A DNA stretch of 64,000 nt from contig CAWDZQ010000003.1 of the NCBI GenBank assembly GCA_963807065.1, positions 186,001-250,000 on the forward strand, given 5' to 3'. The position numbers and the translations under genes are program-made. Source of the stretch: CAWAND01 sp963807065 (GTDB lineage Bacteria > Chloroflexota > Anaerolineae > Anaerolineales > E44-bin32). Under the pieces are notes generated by a model that did no database searches, was not told the origin of the DNA, and saw only the letters and a program-made list of their open reading frames with translations. Of this stretch, positions 8,398 to 16,411 are shown in pieces. The stretch's first letter is position 1; each line of letters opens with the position of its first letter.

Positions 8398-8568
8398 TCC
8401 TGTCCTGTGCCTGAATCCGTGTGCGCCGGATCACAAGCCCGGTCGCCGCGCGGCTGGCTGTCGCAGGGCCACTGGCGGTCAACATACCCGTAACCACCAG
8501 CCCCATCCCCCAAATTGGCTTCATTGCGCAACCCCTCTGCGTCGAAGAGATGTTGACCCTGGCGAAGG

Positions 8569-9410
8569 TCAGGGGTTGAGAACTCCGAACTCGAAGCTGT
8601 CGAATCCCACCTGCACGGCGCGGTCGTCGACCTCAATGCCCACCTTGCCGGGTACGGCGGGTTTGTTGTCGAGCACGAAAGCGGTGTGACCGTTGATTCG
8701 GAAGAAGACGTTGGCCGTTTGAGAGCCCGACGGGCTGGATTTCCACTTCGAGATGGTCGGTAACCTTTCCGAGACGAACCTGTCCGGTGAGGAGCTGATG
8801 GATGTTCGGGTTGAGAAGCTCGAACAGCCGGGTCCCCTTGGTATAACGGACGGCCACGGTAAGCAAGATCAGTGGAGAAATCTCGCCCACCGACAGATCC
8901 TGGTCATCGGCCCAGAAGAGGAGGCCGCAGCCACGATCGGTCTCGCCCTGGATGTGCATCACATCCACTGCAATGCGGAAGAATTTCGGCGGGCCCCAAG
9001 GCACAGACACTGCCAGCCGTTCATCTTGGCGGGGCCATGGAGCATAGGGGCTTAGCAAGAGCGTACCCCGATCCCAGCTGCAGCTCCGGCACTCAGTCCG
9101 GCCGCCCCGGTCGGCCGAGAAGTCGTCGGCAAAAGGGGTCGGGGGTTCGGTCGGCGTCGCTGTGACGGCGGGGGCTGCGGTGGGGGTGGCGGAGGGCGGT
9201 ATCGGGGTGACGGCCGGAAGCGGATTGAAGGAACTGGTGGGCGTTGGTGACGCGGATTGGCTGGTTGCAGCGACTTTGGTCTGTGCCAAAGATTCTGGGG
9301 ATGGTCCATAAAAGGGAGGAGCAAGCTGCCAATAGAGCCAACAGCATGAGACCTACGCCGATGAAACGGTTCCGGGGCGTGTGCTTGGGCCAACGACCAT
9401 CCCGATCCAT
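8569..9410 (-). CDS. Lipoprotein with Thr/Pro linker and LamG-like domain, broken by two frameshifts
   Basis: Three reading-frame segments join into one protein. The first starts at 9410 with a hydrophobic segment (FIGVGLMLLALLAACSS, lipobox LAAC). The second holds a Pro/Thr/Ser linker, then FADDFSADRGG and a beta-sandwich region containing GCGLLFWADD. The third reads TANVFFRINGHTAFVLDNK and ends at 8569. Removing one C from the run at 9297-9300 (minus strand) and one near 8731 restores a continuous frame. The final part resembles the concanavalin-like (LamG/DUF1080) folds of Chloroflexota lipoproteins. Both breaks are in short homopolymers, which points to sequence error; a pseudogene cannot be excluded. 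Confidence 0.65.
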
Positions 9411-9793
9411 CCGAAGCGCGGGCCGGGAATTCACGGCAGGACCCTTCGGGCTTTCGCCATGACCGGGGGTGGGTTTTTGGGTGCAAGTGAACCCCCCTGT
9501 GGCGAGTTGTTGCCGGCCGGTCATCGATACGGTCATGTTCGCCCGGAAGCGGCGCACTGTCCCCTGACGCTCGTATGATAGTCGTCGTCATCAGCGCACC
9601 TCGAGGGGAACCGCCGGCCCCTGACGCGGGGCGGTCGAGACCGCGGGCATGCGGCAGTCAAATTGAATTCCAATGACGAAAGTGAGGCCCACATCCGGAA
9701 GAAAGGCGCTTGAAGACTTTCGCCGAAGAGCTTAGGATGAGGAATTGCAGACCTGAGGGCGGATCGTTGCCCAGTGAGGAATCGAGGCAGACC
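9411..9793. other. Divergent intergenic region before the ABC exporter
   Basis: This 383-bp region lies between the minus-strand lipoprotein and the plus-strand exporter. It holds the exporter promoter (9710-9738). No coding frame is convincing. Confidence 0.5.
9710..9738 (+). promoter_or_regulatory. Promoter of the ABC exporter operon
   Basis: TTGAAG (9710-9715) and TAGGAT (9733-9738) are separated by 17 bp. This places transcription start near 9745, and it argues that translation begins at 9794, not at an in-frame start inside the promoter. Confidence 0.6.
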
Positions 9794-10726
9794 ATGCCAT
9801 CGGCGGAGCCCGCCGTTCTTGTGAAAAATGTCACAAAACGATATGCCGGCATCACCGCAGTGGACGACCTGTCGTTCGAGGTACACCGCGGTGAAATATT
9901 CGGCATGTTAGGCCCCAACGGTGCGGGGAAGACGACCACCATCCGCATGATCCTGGATATCATTCGTCCAAGCTCCGGCGAGATCAGTGTCCTGGGGGGG
10001 CCGATGGGGGAGTCCACCAAGGCCAGCATCGGTTATCTTCCCGAGGAACGTGGACTGTACGACGACATGACGCTGCTGGACACCCTTGTCTTCCTTGCTC
10101 AGCTCAAGGGATTGGACCGCCACACCGCCGTTGCCAGGGCCGAGGTCTTCCTGCGCGAAGTTGAGCTGTGGAATGAGCGCCAGCGCAAGATCCAGGCCCT
10201 AAGCCGCGGCATGAATCAAAAGGCGCAATTCGTGGCTGCGACACTGCATTCGCCCGAGTTGATCATTATCGATGAGCCCTTCACCGGCTTGGATCCGGTC
10301 AACACACGCCTGATCAAACGCCTGCTCTTCCGGCTGAGGGACGAGGGTGCGGCGATCGTAATGAGCACCCACCAAATGCACCAGGTGGAGGAGATGTGTC
10401 AGCGCATCCTGCTCATCGATCACGGGCGCGACGTCCTGCATGGTGAGGTCAACGAGGTCCGGACCCGCTTCTCTGATCATTCGGTCGAGGTCAGCTTGAG
10501 CGGGCCAATGCCCGACCTGCTCGGGGTCCAACGCATCCAGCCTCAGGACGGCGGCTACCGGCTGATGTTGGAGCCGGGTGTGGCTCCCTCTGAGATCCTC
10601 AAGCGATTGGTGGACACACCCGGACTACGGGTGGATCGCTTCGAGCAGGTGCAGATGTCCATGGATGAAATCTTCGTCCGGGTCGTCGGCCGAGACGTCC
10701 AGCCGGAGACGCCCCACCTTGAATAG
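9794..10726 (+). CDS. ABC exporter ATP-binding subunit (NatA-like)
   Basis: This is a 310-residue cytoplasmic ATPase of the ABC-2 exporter class. Walker A is GPNGAGKTT (about residues 40-48), the Q-loop region is GYLPEERGLY, Walker B is LIIIDEPFTGLD (about 155-166) and the switch histidine is in STHQ. The ABC signature is LSRGM instead of LSGGQ, a variant common in NatA/EcsA-like exporters. A C-terminal extension of about 80 residues follows. The start at 9794 has GAGG seven bases upstream. The stop overlaps the next gene. With two permeases it should form a heteromeric exporter; NatAB relatives extrude sodium or small toxic compounds. The palindrome TTGTGAA-AAAT-GTCACAA (9819-9836) lies inside the first codons. 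Confidence 0.93.
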   Translation: MPSAEPAVLVKNVTKRYAGITAVDDLSFEVHRGEIFGMLGPNGAGKTTTIRMILDIIRPSSGEISVLGGPMGESTKASIGYLPEERGLYDDMTLLDTLVFLAQLKGLDRHTAVARAEVFLREVELWNERQRKIQALSRGMNQKAQFVAATLHSPELIIIDEPFTGLDPVNTRLIKRLLFRLRDEGAAIVMSTHQMHQVEEMCQRILLIDHGRDVLHGEVNEVRTRFSDHSVEVSLSGPMPDLLGVQRIQPQDGGYRLMLEPGVAPSEILKRLVDTPGLRVDRFEQVQMSMDEIFVRVVGRDVQPETPHLE

Positions 10727-11918
10727 GCTCTTCCTGATCGCACGGACCACCTATCGGCGCAGGGTCTTTTCCAGCTCGTTCCTGCTGCTCACCTTGGGGA
10801 TGCCGGCGGTGATGATCGTGGCCGCGGCCGTCCCGATCCTGCAGGCGACGCGTTCGTCGCCGCCTCGACTGGGCTGGGTCGATCTCACCCGACAACTGGC
10901 TCCGGTGAGCTCAGTGGAGGTGGACGACAGGACACTGGAGGTCGAGTCCTTCGAGAGCCCCGACGCCGCCCGGCACGCCGTGGAGTTGGGCAGCTTGGAC
11001 GGGTACCTGGTGGTTCCAGCTAACTTTCTTCAGGGCAACGATGCGCAGTATTTCGGGCTTGCGGCACCGTCCGGCACGGTGGATCGGGCCCTGCGTGTGC
11101 TCGTGCGCCAGGCGCTGCTCCCCGATGCCTCGCCCGACCTGCTGGCAAGGCTGGAAGTTCCGACCCACGTCACCCTCCAATCGGCGCGGGATGGAACCCA
11201 AGTCGGCTCCGGCGTCGGCCTGGTGATTTGGATCGCTTTGCCGGTTGTCCTGGGCATTCTGTTTTCCCTGGCGGTAGTGACCGGCGCGGCGCAGATGGGG
11301 TCGGCAGTGGTGCGTGAGAAGGACCAAAGGGCGATGGAGATCGTCCTGACCTCCATGAGCCCACTCCAGCTGGTGGCCGGCAAAGTGCTCGGGATGACGG
11401 CGCTCAGCCTCACCCAATTGGGGGTATGGGCGCTCGGGGCGGGGCTAGCCCTGGGGGTCGCTGTGGCGGGAAGCATGGACTTCTCAGGCGTGCTGATCCC
11501 TTGGCCGGCGATCATATGGTCTGTGCTGTTGGGCGTGCCGGGTTATTTTCTCTACGCCACGGCGGCTTCAGGGTTGGGCATCATTGCCGGCGACAGCCAA
11601 CAGGGGCAGCAGTTGGCTGGGATGCTGGGCTTTTTCTCCATGTTTCCCTTGGCCTTCCTGGGCGTGATCGTGGAACATCCAGATGGGCCGCTGGCGGTGG
11701 CCTTGACCCTGTTCCCGCTGACGGCGCCCGTGTTTGGGATGGTTAGGATGGCGTTCACCCAGGTGCCGGTGTGGGAGCTGGGGGCTGCGCTGGCATCCGT
11801 CGTCGTCAGCCTGATGCTTGCCTTGTGGGTCGTCAGCCGCATCTTCCGGACGGCCATGCTCATGTACGGCCAGAGCCTGCGGCCGGGCGCGATCTTTCGG
11901 GCCTTGGCCGGCCGATGA
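10719..11918 (+). CDS. ABC-2 exporter permease 1 (NatB-like)
   Basis: This is a 399-residue membrane protein. One N-terminal transmembrane helix (about residues 20-42) is followed by an extracytoplasmic domain of about 140 residues and then a block of five to six helices (about 165-385). The motif VVREKDQRAMEIVLTSMSPLQLVAGKVLG is the ABC-2 permease signature. The TTG at 10719 is chosen because it overlaps the ATPase stop and has GGAG at a suitable distance; the upstream in-frame region is only the shadow of the ATPase gene. It is the middle gene of the exporter operon and pairs with the second permease. Confidence 0.9.
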   Translation: MNRLFLIARTTYRRRVFSSSFLLLTLGMPAVMIVAAAVPILQATRSSPPRLGWVDLTRQLAPVSSVEVDDRTLEVESFESPDAARHAVELGSLDGYLVVPANFLQGNDAQYFGLAAPSGTVDRALRVLVRQALLPDASPDLLARLEVPTHVTLQSARDGTQVGSGVGLVIWIALPVVLGILFSLAVVTGAAQMGSAVVREKDQRAMEIVLTSMSPLQLVAGKVLGMTALSLTQLGVWALGAGLALGVAVAGSMDFSGVLIPWPAIIWSVLLGVPGYFLYATAASGLGIIAGDSQQGQQLAGMLGFFSMFPLAFLGVIVEHPDGPLAVALTLFPLTAPVFGMVRMAFTQVPVWELGAALASVVVSLMLALWVVSRIFRTAMLMYGQSLRPGAIFRALAGR

Positions 11919-11946
11919 TCCGCGAGTCTGGAAGGAAGGCGAGCCA

Positions 11947-13179
11947 GTGAGAAACGCCTGGCTGGTTGGCTTAAGGGAATTTCGCGTGCGAGTGCGCTCA
12001 CGGGGGTTCCTGTTCACCACACTCGTCACGCCGGCCCTGATTCTGGTCATGTGGGCTTTCCAGGGCCAGCTTGTCTCCAACCCGACGCCCCAGCTTGAGT
12101 CCCCGGGTGGGACAGGCGGGGACACCGCTCCGCTGGGATACGTCGATCCGGGCGGATTGATCCAGCGTGTGCCTCCCCCGCTCTCCGAAGATGATTTCAA
12201 AGCTTTCGCCACCCGGTCAGACGCCAACCGTGCCCTGGTCGCCGGTGAACTCCGGGCTTATGTCTATCTGCCACCGGATTACTTGCAGACCGGCAACTTG
12301 ACGTACGTCGCGCTGGATCTTCCCACCAGCACTCCGGACATTGACGCGGTCAACTGGTTATTGATCGGCAACCTGCTCCCGAGCGCCGACGAAACCCGTT
12401 TGACACGCCTTCGTTGGCCATTTGGGCCCGGCGGATCGGCGGCCTTTGTGAACCTCAGCCCGGAAGGGGCGTCTGGTGGCTTCATGAGCCTGATGCTGCC
12501 TTTCCTGGTGACAATTGCCGTGATGATCCCGCTGTTCACCAGCGGAAGCTTCCTGCTGCAGAGTATCGTCCAAGAGAAGAGCAACCGCACGCTGGAGGTC
12601 CTGCTGGTTTCGCTCCGGCCACGGCAACTCCTCTTTGGCAAGATGATGGGGCTGGGGATGCTGACCGTGATCCAGTATGTCGTCTGGCTGGCTATGGGCT
12701 CCTTCTGGCTGCAAAATGTGCGTGGGAGCGCCGTGGGCGCCGTGCAGGCGCTCCAGATTTCGCCGCTAGAAGGGGCACTCGTGGTCCCCTTCGCCCTGGG
12801 CGGATTCCTGCTCTACTCGTCCTTGATGGCCGGCGTCGGCGCCCTGGCGCCAGACATGGAGGGGAGCCGGGCCTGGGTATTCCTGATCGCCGCCCCGATG
12901 ATGGTGCCCATCTACCTTTGGACCAGCGTCGTCAGTGCACCTGATGGGGCGTTTGCCGTGGGGCTGAGCCTGTTTCCGTTCTCTGCCCCAGTGGCGATGC
13001 TCATGCGCATGACATCCACGGCTGTGCCTGCCTGGCAGCTGGTGCTCAGCCTGACGCTGCTCATCGGCACCGGTGCTGCCACCCTGCTATTGATGGGCCG
13101 GCTGTTCCGCGTCCAGACCCTTCTCAGCGGCGAGCCGCTCTCTCTTCGCCGGTTCGCCACGGCCCTGCGTGAGGGCTGA
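11947..13179 (+). CDS. ABC-2 exporter permease 2 (NatB-like)
   Basis: This is a 410-residue paralogue of the preceding permease with the same plan. An N-terminal helix (LFTTLVTPALILVMW) is followed by an outer domain and six C-terminal helices that include IVQEKSNRTLEVLLVSLRPRQLLFGKMMG. The GTG start at 11947 has GGAAGGAAGG upstream and lies 28 bp after permease 1. Two different permeases and one ATPase suggest a 2:1:1 exporter of unknown substrate. No regulator is attached to the operon. Confidence 0.9.
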   Translation: MRNAWLVGLREFRVRVRSRGFLFTTLVTPALILVMWAFQGQLVSNPTPQLESPGGTGGDTAPLGYVDPGGLIQRVPPPLSEDDFKAFATRSDANRALVAGELRAYVYLPPDYLQTGNLTYVALDLPTSTPDIDAVNWLLIGNLLPSADETRLTRLRWPFGPGGSAAFVNLSPEGASGGFMSLMLPFLVTIAVMIPLFTSGSFLLQSIVQEKSNRTLEVLLVSLRPRQLLFGKMMGLGMLTVIQYVVWLAMGSFWLQNVRGSAVGAVQALQISPLEGALVVPFALGGFLLYSSLMAGVGALAPDMEGSRAWVFLIAAPMMVPIYLWTSVVSAPDGAFAVGLSLFPFSAPVAMLMRMTSTAVPAWQLVLSLTLLIGTGAATLLLMGRLFRVQTLLSGEPLSLRRFATALREG

Positions 13180-13214
13180 TTCCAGGCACAACCCACCCGC
13201 AGGGGAATGCTCCG

Positions 13215-13243
13215 TTGTGACAACGCGGTGGTCGCCGTATACT
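13215..13243 (+). promoter_or_regulatory. Promoter of addBA
   Basis: TTGTGA (13215-13220) and TATACT (13238-13243) are separated by 17 bp. Transcription would start near 13250 and run through the palindromic site at 13290. A second possible -35 element, TTGACA, lies at 13281-13286 but has no good -10 box. Confidence 0.55.
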
Positions 13244-13289
13244 TCCTCTCAGCCTGAGGACAACACCCCCTGATGGCTTGTTGACACCC

Positions 13290-13307
13290 TTGTGACGGAG
13301 TTCACAA
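13290..13307. promoter_or_regulatory. Palindromic operator-like site upstream of addBA
   Basis: TTGTGAC-GGAG-TTCACAA matches the site at 21123 at 13 of 14 arm positions. It lies 24 bp before the addB start codon, directly after a TTGACA. A protein bound here would sit in the leader of the addBA message, a position that suggests repression. Confidence 0.6.
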
Positions 13308-13331
13308 AGTGACCATCTGCGAAGTGTCATC

Positions 13332-16300
13332 GTGACCGTCTGGCTCAGCTTGGGCCCGCCGGGATCAGGCAAGACCCGAAGGACGCTTTCCCGCATTCTC
13401 GACGTCCGCCGAACACAGCCTCTGGCACCAATCTGGGTCATCGCGCCCGGGAGGCTGGCTGTGGCCGCCTATCGCCAGCGGCTGGGGAAGGCGGGGGGCG
13501 CTCTGGGGGTGCGCGTAGGCACCTTCGGCGACTTGTTTCAGGAGATTTTGGCGCGTGCGCGTCAATTTTCGCCGGTGGCGCCGGCCGCTGTGAGACGTCT
13601 GATCCTGCGCCAGGCGATCAAGGCTGTGGCTGCTCAAGGTGGGCTGCCTCACTACTTACCCCTCGCGGCTCGTCCGGGTTTCTTGGAGGCGATGGCGGAG
13701 GCCATCGCCGAACTCGACCAAGCAGGCTTTTCGCCTGAGGGCCTCGGTCGGGCAGCTGGTGACACATTTCCGAGGCTGAGTGAAGTGGCGCAAATCCACG
13801 CGGCTTACCGTGCGCAACTTGGCCGTTCGGGCTGGGTAGATCCTGAGAGCCTCAACGCCCGCGCCTGTGCGGCCCTGAACGAGGCGCCGGACCTTCTTGA
13901 CGATGTGGCGTTGGTGGTGGTGGACGGGTTCGATTCTTTCGAGGTCGACCAGCTTCGCGCCCTTGTGTCGCTGGCCGCGGCGGTCCCCGAACTGCGTCTG
14001 ACGCTGCCTGGGACGGAGGCGATGAGCCGGCGGGCTCATCGCCGCTTCGCCCGTTCTTTGGAGCGCCTCGTCGAGGGGGGATTGGTCTTTGATACCGAAG
14101 TGGTCCAAGGCGAGTCCCACCAGACGCAGGTCCTGGCACAGCTGGAGGCGAATCTGTTCGAATCCGGGGGCGAACGGTTGTCGCCTTCGCCTCGTTTGAC
14201 GCTCATCGAGGCGCGTTCTCCGGCGGAAGAAGCGCGCGAGGCGCTGCGCTGGCTGAAAGCGCGCATGTGGCGGGATGGCCTGGCGGCCGCCGATTGTGCC
14301 CTGGTCACGCCCGACCCAGCCCGCTATCGCCCGCTCCTGCGTCGTGCGGCGATGGAATTCGGCGTGCCCCTCAGATTCACCCGCGGCGATCCCTTAACGA
14401 CGGCGCCGGGCGTGGTGGCCCTGCTCGATTTGTTGACTCTGCCGCTGCTGGACTGGCCCCAAAGGCTGACCCTGGATGCCGTCCACAGCCCGTATTTTGA
14501 CTTGGGCGGCTTCAACCTGGCACCCACCGACCGTCATCTGCTCGAGGCGGCCAGCCGCTTTGGCCAGGTTGTCGGCGGGCTGGAGATCTGGCTCGATGCC
14601 CTGGAGCGCTTGGCCGGAGCCGAGGCCGAGACGGACGGGCCGGAGGCTTATGAATGGGCCAGCGAAGGCACTCCGCGGGGTGCCCAGGCTGCCCGATTGG
14701 CGGAGGGGCTCGGCGCCTTGGCCGTTCGACTTCGGCCGCCAGGTTCCCAGACTCCCGGAGGCTGGGTTGGGTGGCTTGAAGACCTGATAGATGATCTTGA
14801 ATTCCCCGCCCGCCAGACCACGCCCATCGACAAGGCGGCCTTCTCCCGCCTGAGGGCAACGTTGCGCGCCCTGGTCCTGGGAGACGAGCTGGCCGATCCC
14901 ACCCGGCTGACCTTTGCGGATTTCGTGCGCGAGCTCAAAGCTTTATTGGAGACGGCGGAGTTCGAAGAGCGCAGCGACTGGAACAAGCCGCCGGTCACTG
15001 TGCTCCGCCTGCTGGAGGCTCGCGGCGTCCGCTACCAGGCCGTAGCCGTCCTTGGGCTCTCAGAGGGGGTGCTGCCGCAGGTCGAGCGTGAGGACCCGTT
15101 TCTGCCAGACGAGGTTAGACGGAAGCTGGGGCTGGAGCCCAGGCTGGGCCGAGAGCAAGCCGGTCTGTTCTACCAGGCCGTCACTCGCGCCGACGGCTGG
15201 CTGCTCCTGACCCGCCCGTATCTGGCGGAAGACGGAGAAGCCTGGCTCCCATCGCCGTACTGGGAGGCCGTGACCCAACGCTGCCCAGGATCGGTCCAGC
15301 GCGTCTCCGCTGAAGCCCCACGTCCGCTGGCGGACGCAGCCTCGCCCCAGGAGGTCCTGTTCTGGGGGGTCCGACGAGGTGGGCTGCCCAAACACTTTTT
15401 GGCGTCTCTAGGGGCCCGCTGGGAACAGCTTCGCCATGCCCGCGATGTGCTGTCCGCCCGTTCAGGCCCGAAAGCGGAGGGGCCGTATGAGGGCGACCTG
15501 GCGAGTGTACGCGGCGAGCTGGGCATTATCTACGGGCAGGACCACATCTGGAGCCCCAGCCGCCTGGAAACCTATGGCGCCTGCCCCCATTACTTTTTCG
15601 CTTCTATTGTGCTTGGTTTGGAGGCCCAGGAGCCGCCCGAACTTGGATTTGACGCGGCCCAGCTGGGTTCCATGCTGCACGCCGTTTTGGAGCGAGCCTA
15701 CGGTGAGGCGGATGACCCAGGCGACCTGGCATCGGTGAAGCGCAGTCTGGCCTCAGCCGCTGACGAGGTCTTCCGAGATGCGCCAGACCGCTACGGCTTT
15801 CGCCCCACGCCGCTGTGGGGGGTCGAACGCCAGAACCTGGTGGCGATGCTCGAGGCGACGGTGGATGCGCTGGCAGAAACAGGTAACGGGTGGTCGCCTG
15901 CCGGGCTCGAAGCTGCCTTTGGGTTGGGCGGGGCGCCGCCGCTCGAGCTTGACACGCGTCTGGGAGCGGTGTTTGTGCGCGGTTTCATCGATCGCGTGGA
16001 TCGCAATCAAGCCGGCGAACTACGCATTATCGACTACAAAACCGGCTCGAGCCACCTGGCGGCCGGTGACCTGCTGGACGGCCGGCGGCTGCAGCTTCCC
16101 CTGTATGCCCTGGGGGCATCCCGTGCGCTTGGGCTGGGCGAACCAGTGGAAGGCTTCTACTGGAAGATCCGCCAAGCTCAGGCGGGGTCCCTCAAACTGG
16201 CCTCGTTTGAGGCGGAGGTGGATGGTCAAACCCTGTCCGGTCCAACGGCGGCTTACGCCGTGGCCACGGCCCACGTGGTCCGCATTCTCTCTGGCGCCAG

Positions 16301-16406
16301 GGCGGGTGACTTCCCGCCCATCCCGCCCAGTGGGGGCTGCCCCAGCTACTGCCCGGCGGCGGCGTGGTGTTGGCGCTATCAGCCTTCCGCGTGGGGAGGC
16401 CGATAG
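13332..16406 (+). CDS. addB: AddB-like helicase/nuclease subunit
   Basis: This 1024-residue protein is the partner of AddA in repairing double-strand breaks. It has an N-terminal nucleotide-binding motif GPPGSGKT (residues 9-16), a central degenerate helicase region, and a C-terminal PD-(D/E)XK nuclease with IIDYKTG near residue 898. Four cysteines, C751 (GACPHYF) and C1003, C1007 and C1013 (GCPSYC...WC), match the iron-sulfur cluster that staples the AddB nuclease domain. It is somewhat shorter than Bacillus AddB. The GTG start has only a weak ribosome site. Five bases separate its stop from the addA start, so the genes are co-transcribed. An operator-like palindrome lies 24 bp upstream. Confidence 0.9.
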   Translation: MTVWLSLGPPGSGKTRRTLSRILDVRRTQPLAPIWVIAPGRLAVAAYRQRLGKAGGALGVRVGTFGDLFQEILARARQFSPVAPAAVRRLILRQAIKAVAAQGGLPHYLPLAARPGFLEAMAEAIAELDQAGFSPEGLGRAAGDTFPRLSEVAQIHAAYRAQLGRSGWVDPESLNARACAALNEAPDLLDDVALVVVDGFDSFEVDQLRALVSLAAAVPELRLTLPGTEAMSRRAHRRFARSLERLVEGGLVFDTEVVQGESHQTQVLAQLEANLFESGGERLSPSPRLTLIEARSPAEEAREALRWLKARMWRDGLAAADCALVTPDPARYRPLLRRAAMEFGVPLRFTRGDPLTTAPGVVALLDLLTLPLLDWPQRLTLDAVHSPYFDLGGFNLAPTDRHLLEAASRFGQVVGGLEIWLDALERLAGAEAETDGPEAYEWASEGTPRGAQAARLAEGLGALAVRLRPPGSQTPGGWVGWLEDLIDDLEFPARQTTPIDKAAFSRLRATLRALVLGDELADPTRLTFADFVRELKALLETAEFEERSDWNKPPVTVLRLLEARGVRYQAVAVLGLSEGVLPQVEREDPFLPDEVRRKLGLEPRLGREQAGLFYQAVTRADGWLLLTRPYLAEDGEAWLPSPYWEAVTQRCPGSVQRVSAEAPRPLADAASPQEVLFWGVRRGGLPKHFLASLGARWEQLRHARDVLSARSGPKAEGPYEGDLASVRGELGIIYGQDHIWSPSRLETYGACPHYFFASIVLGLEAQEPPELGFDAAQLGSMLHAVLERAYGEADDPGDLASVKRSLASAADEVFRDAPDRYGFRPTPLWGVERQNLVAMLEATVDALAETGNGWSPAGLEAAFGLGGAPPLELDTRLGAVFVRGFIDRVDRNQAGELRIIDYKTGSSHLAAGDLLDGRRLQLPLYALGASRALGLGEPVEGFYWKIRQAQAGSLKLASFEAEVDGQTLSGPTAAYAVATAHVVRILSGARAGDFPPIPPSGGCPSYCPAAAWCWRYQPSAWGGR

Positions 16407-16411
16407 CAGCC

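Noticed and set aside
8276..8524. A short minus-strand frame with a hydrophobic start (MGLVVTGMLTASG)
   Set aside because: It has a plausible ribosome site, but the rest is antisense to the methyltransferase end and has no domain. The hydrophobic part is too weak for a signal peptide.
9819..9836. The operator-like palindrome inside the ABC ATPase gene as a real control site
   Set aside because: It encodes the ordinary VLVKNVTKR start of the ATPase domain and lies about 75 bp after the likely transcription start. It is kept only as a supporting match, not listed as a site.
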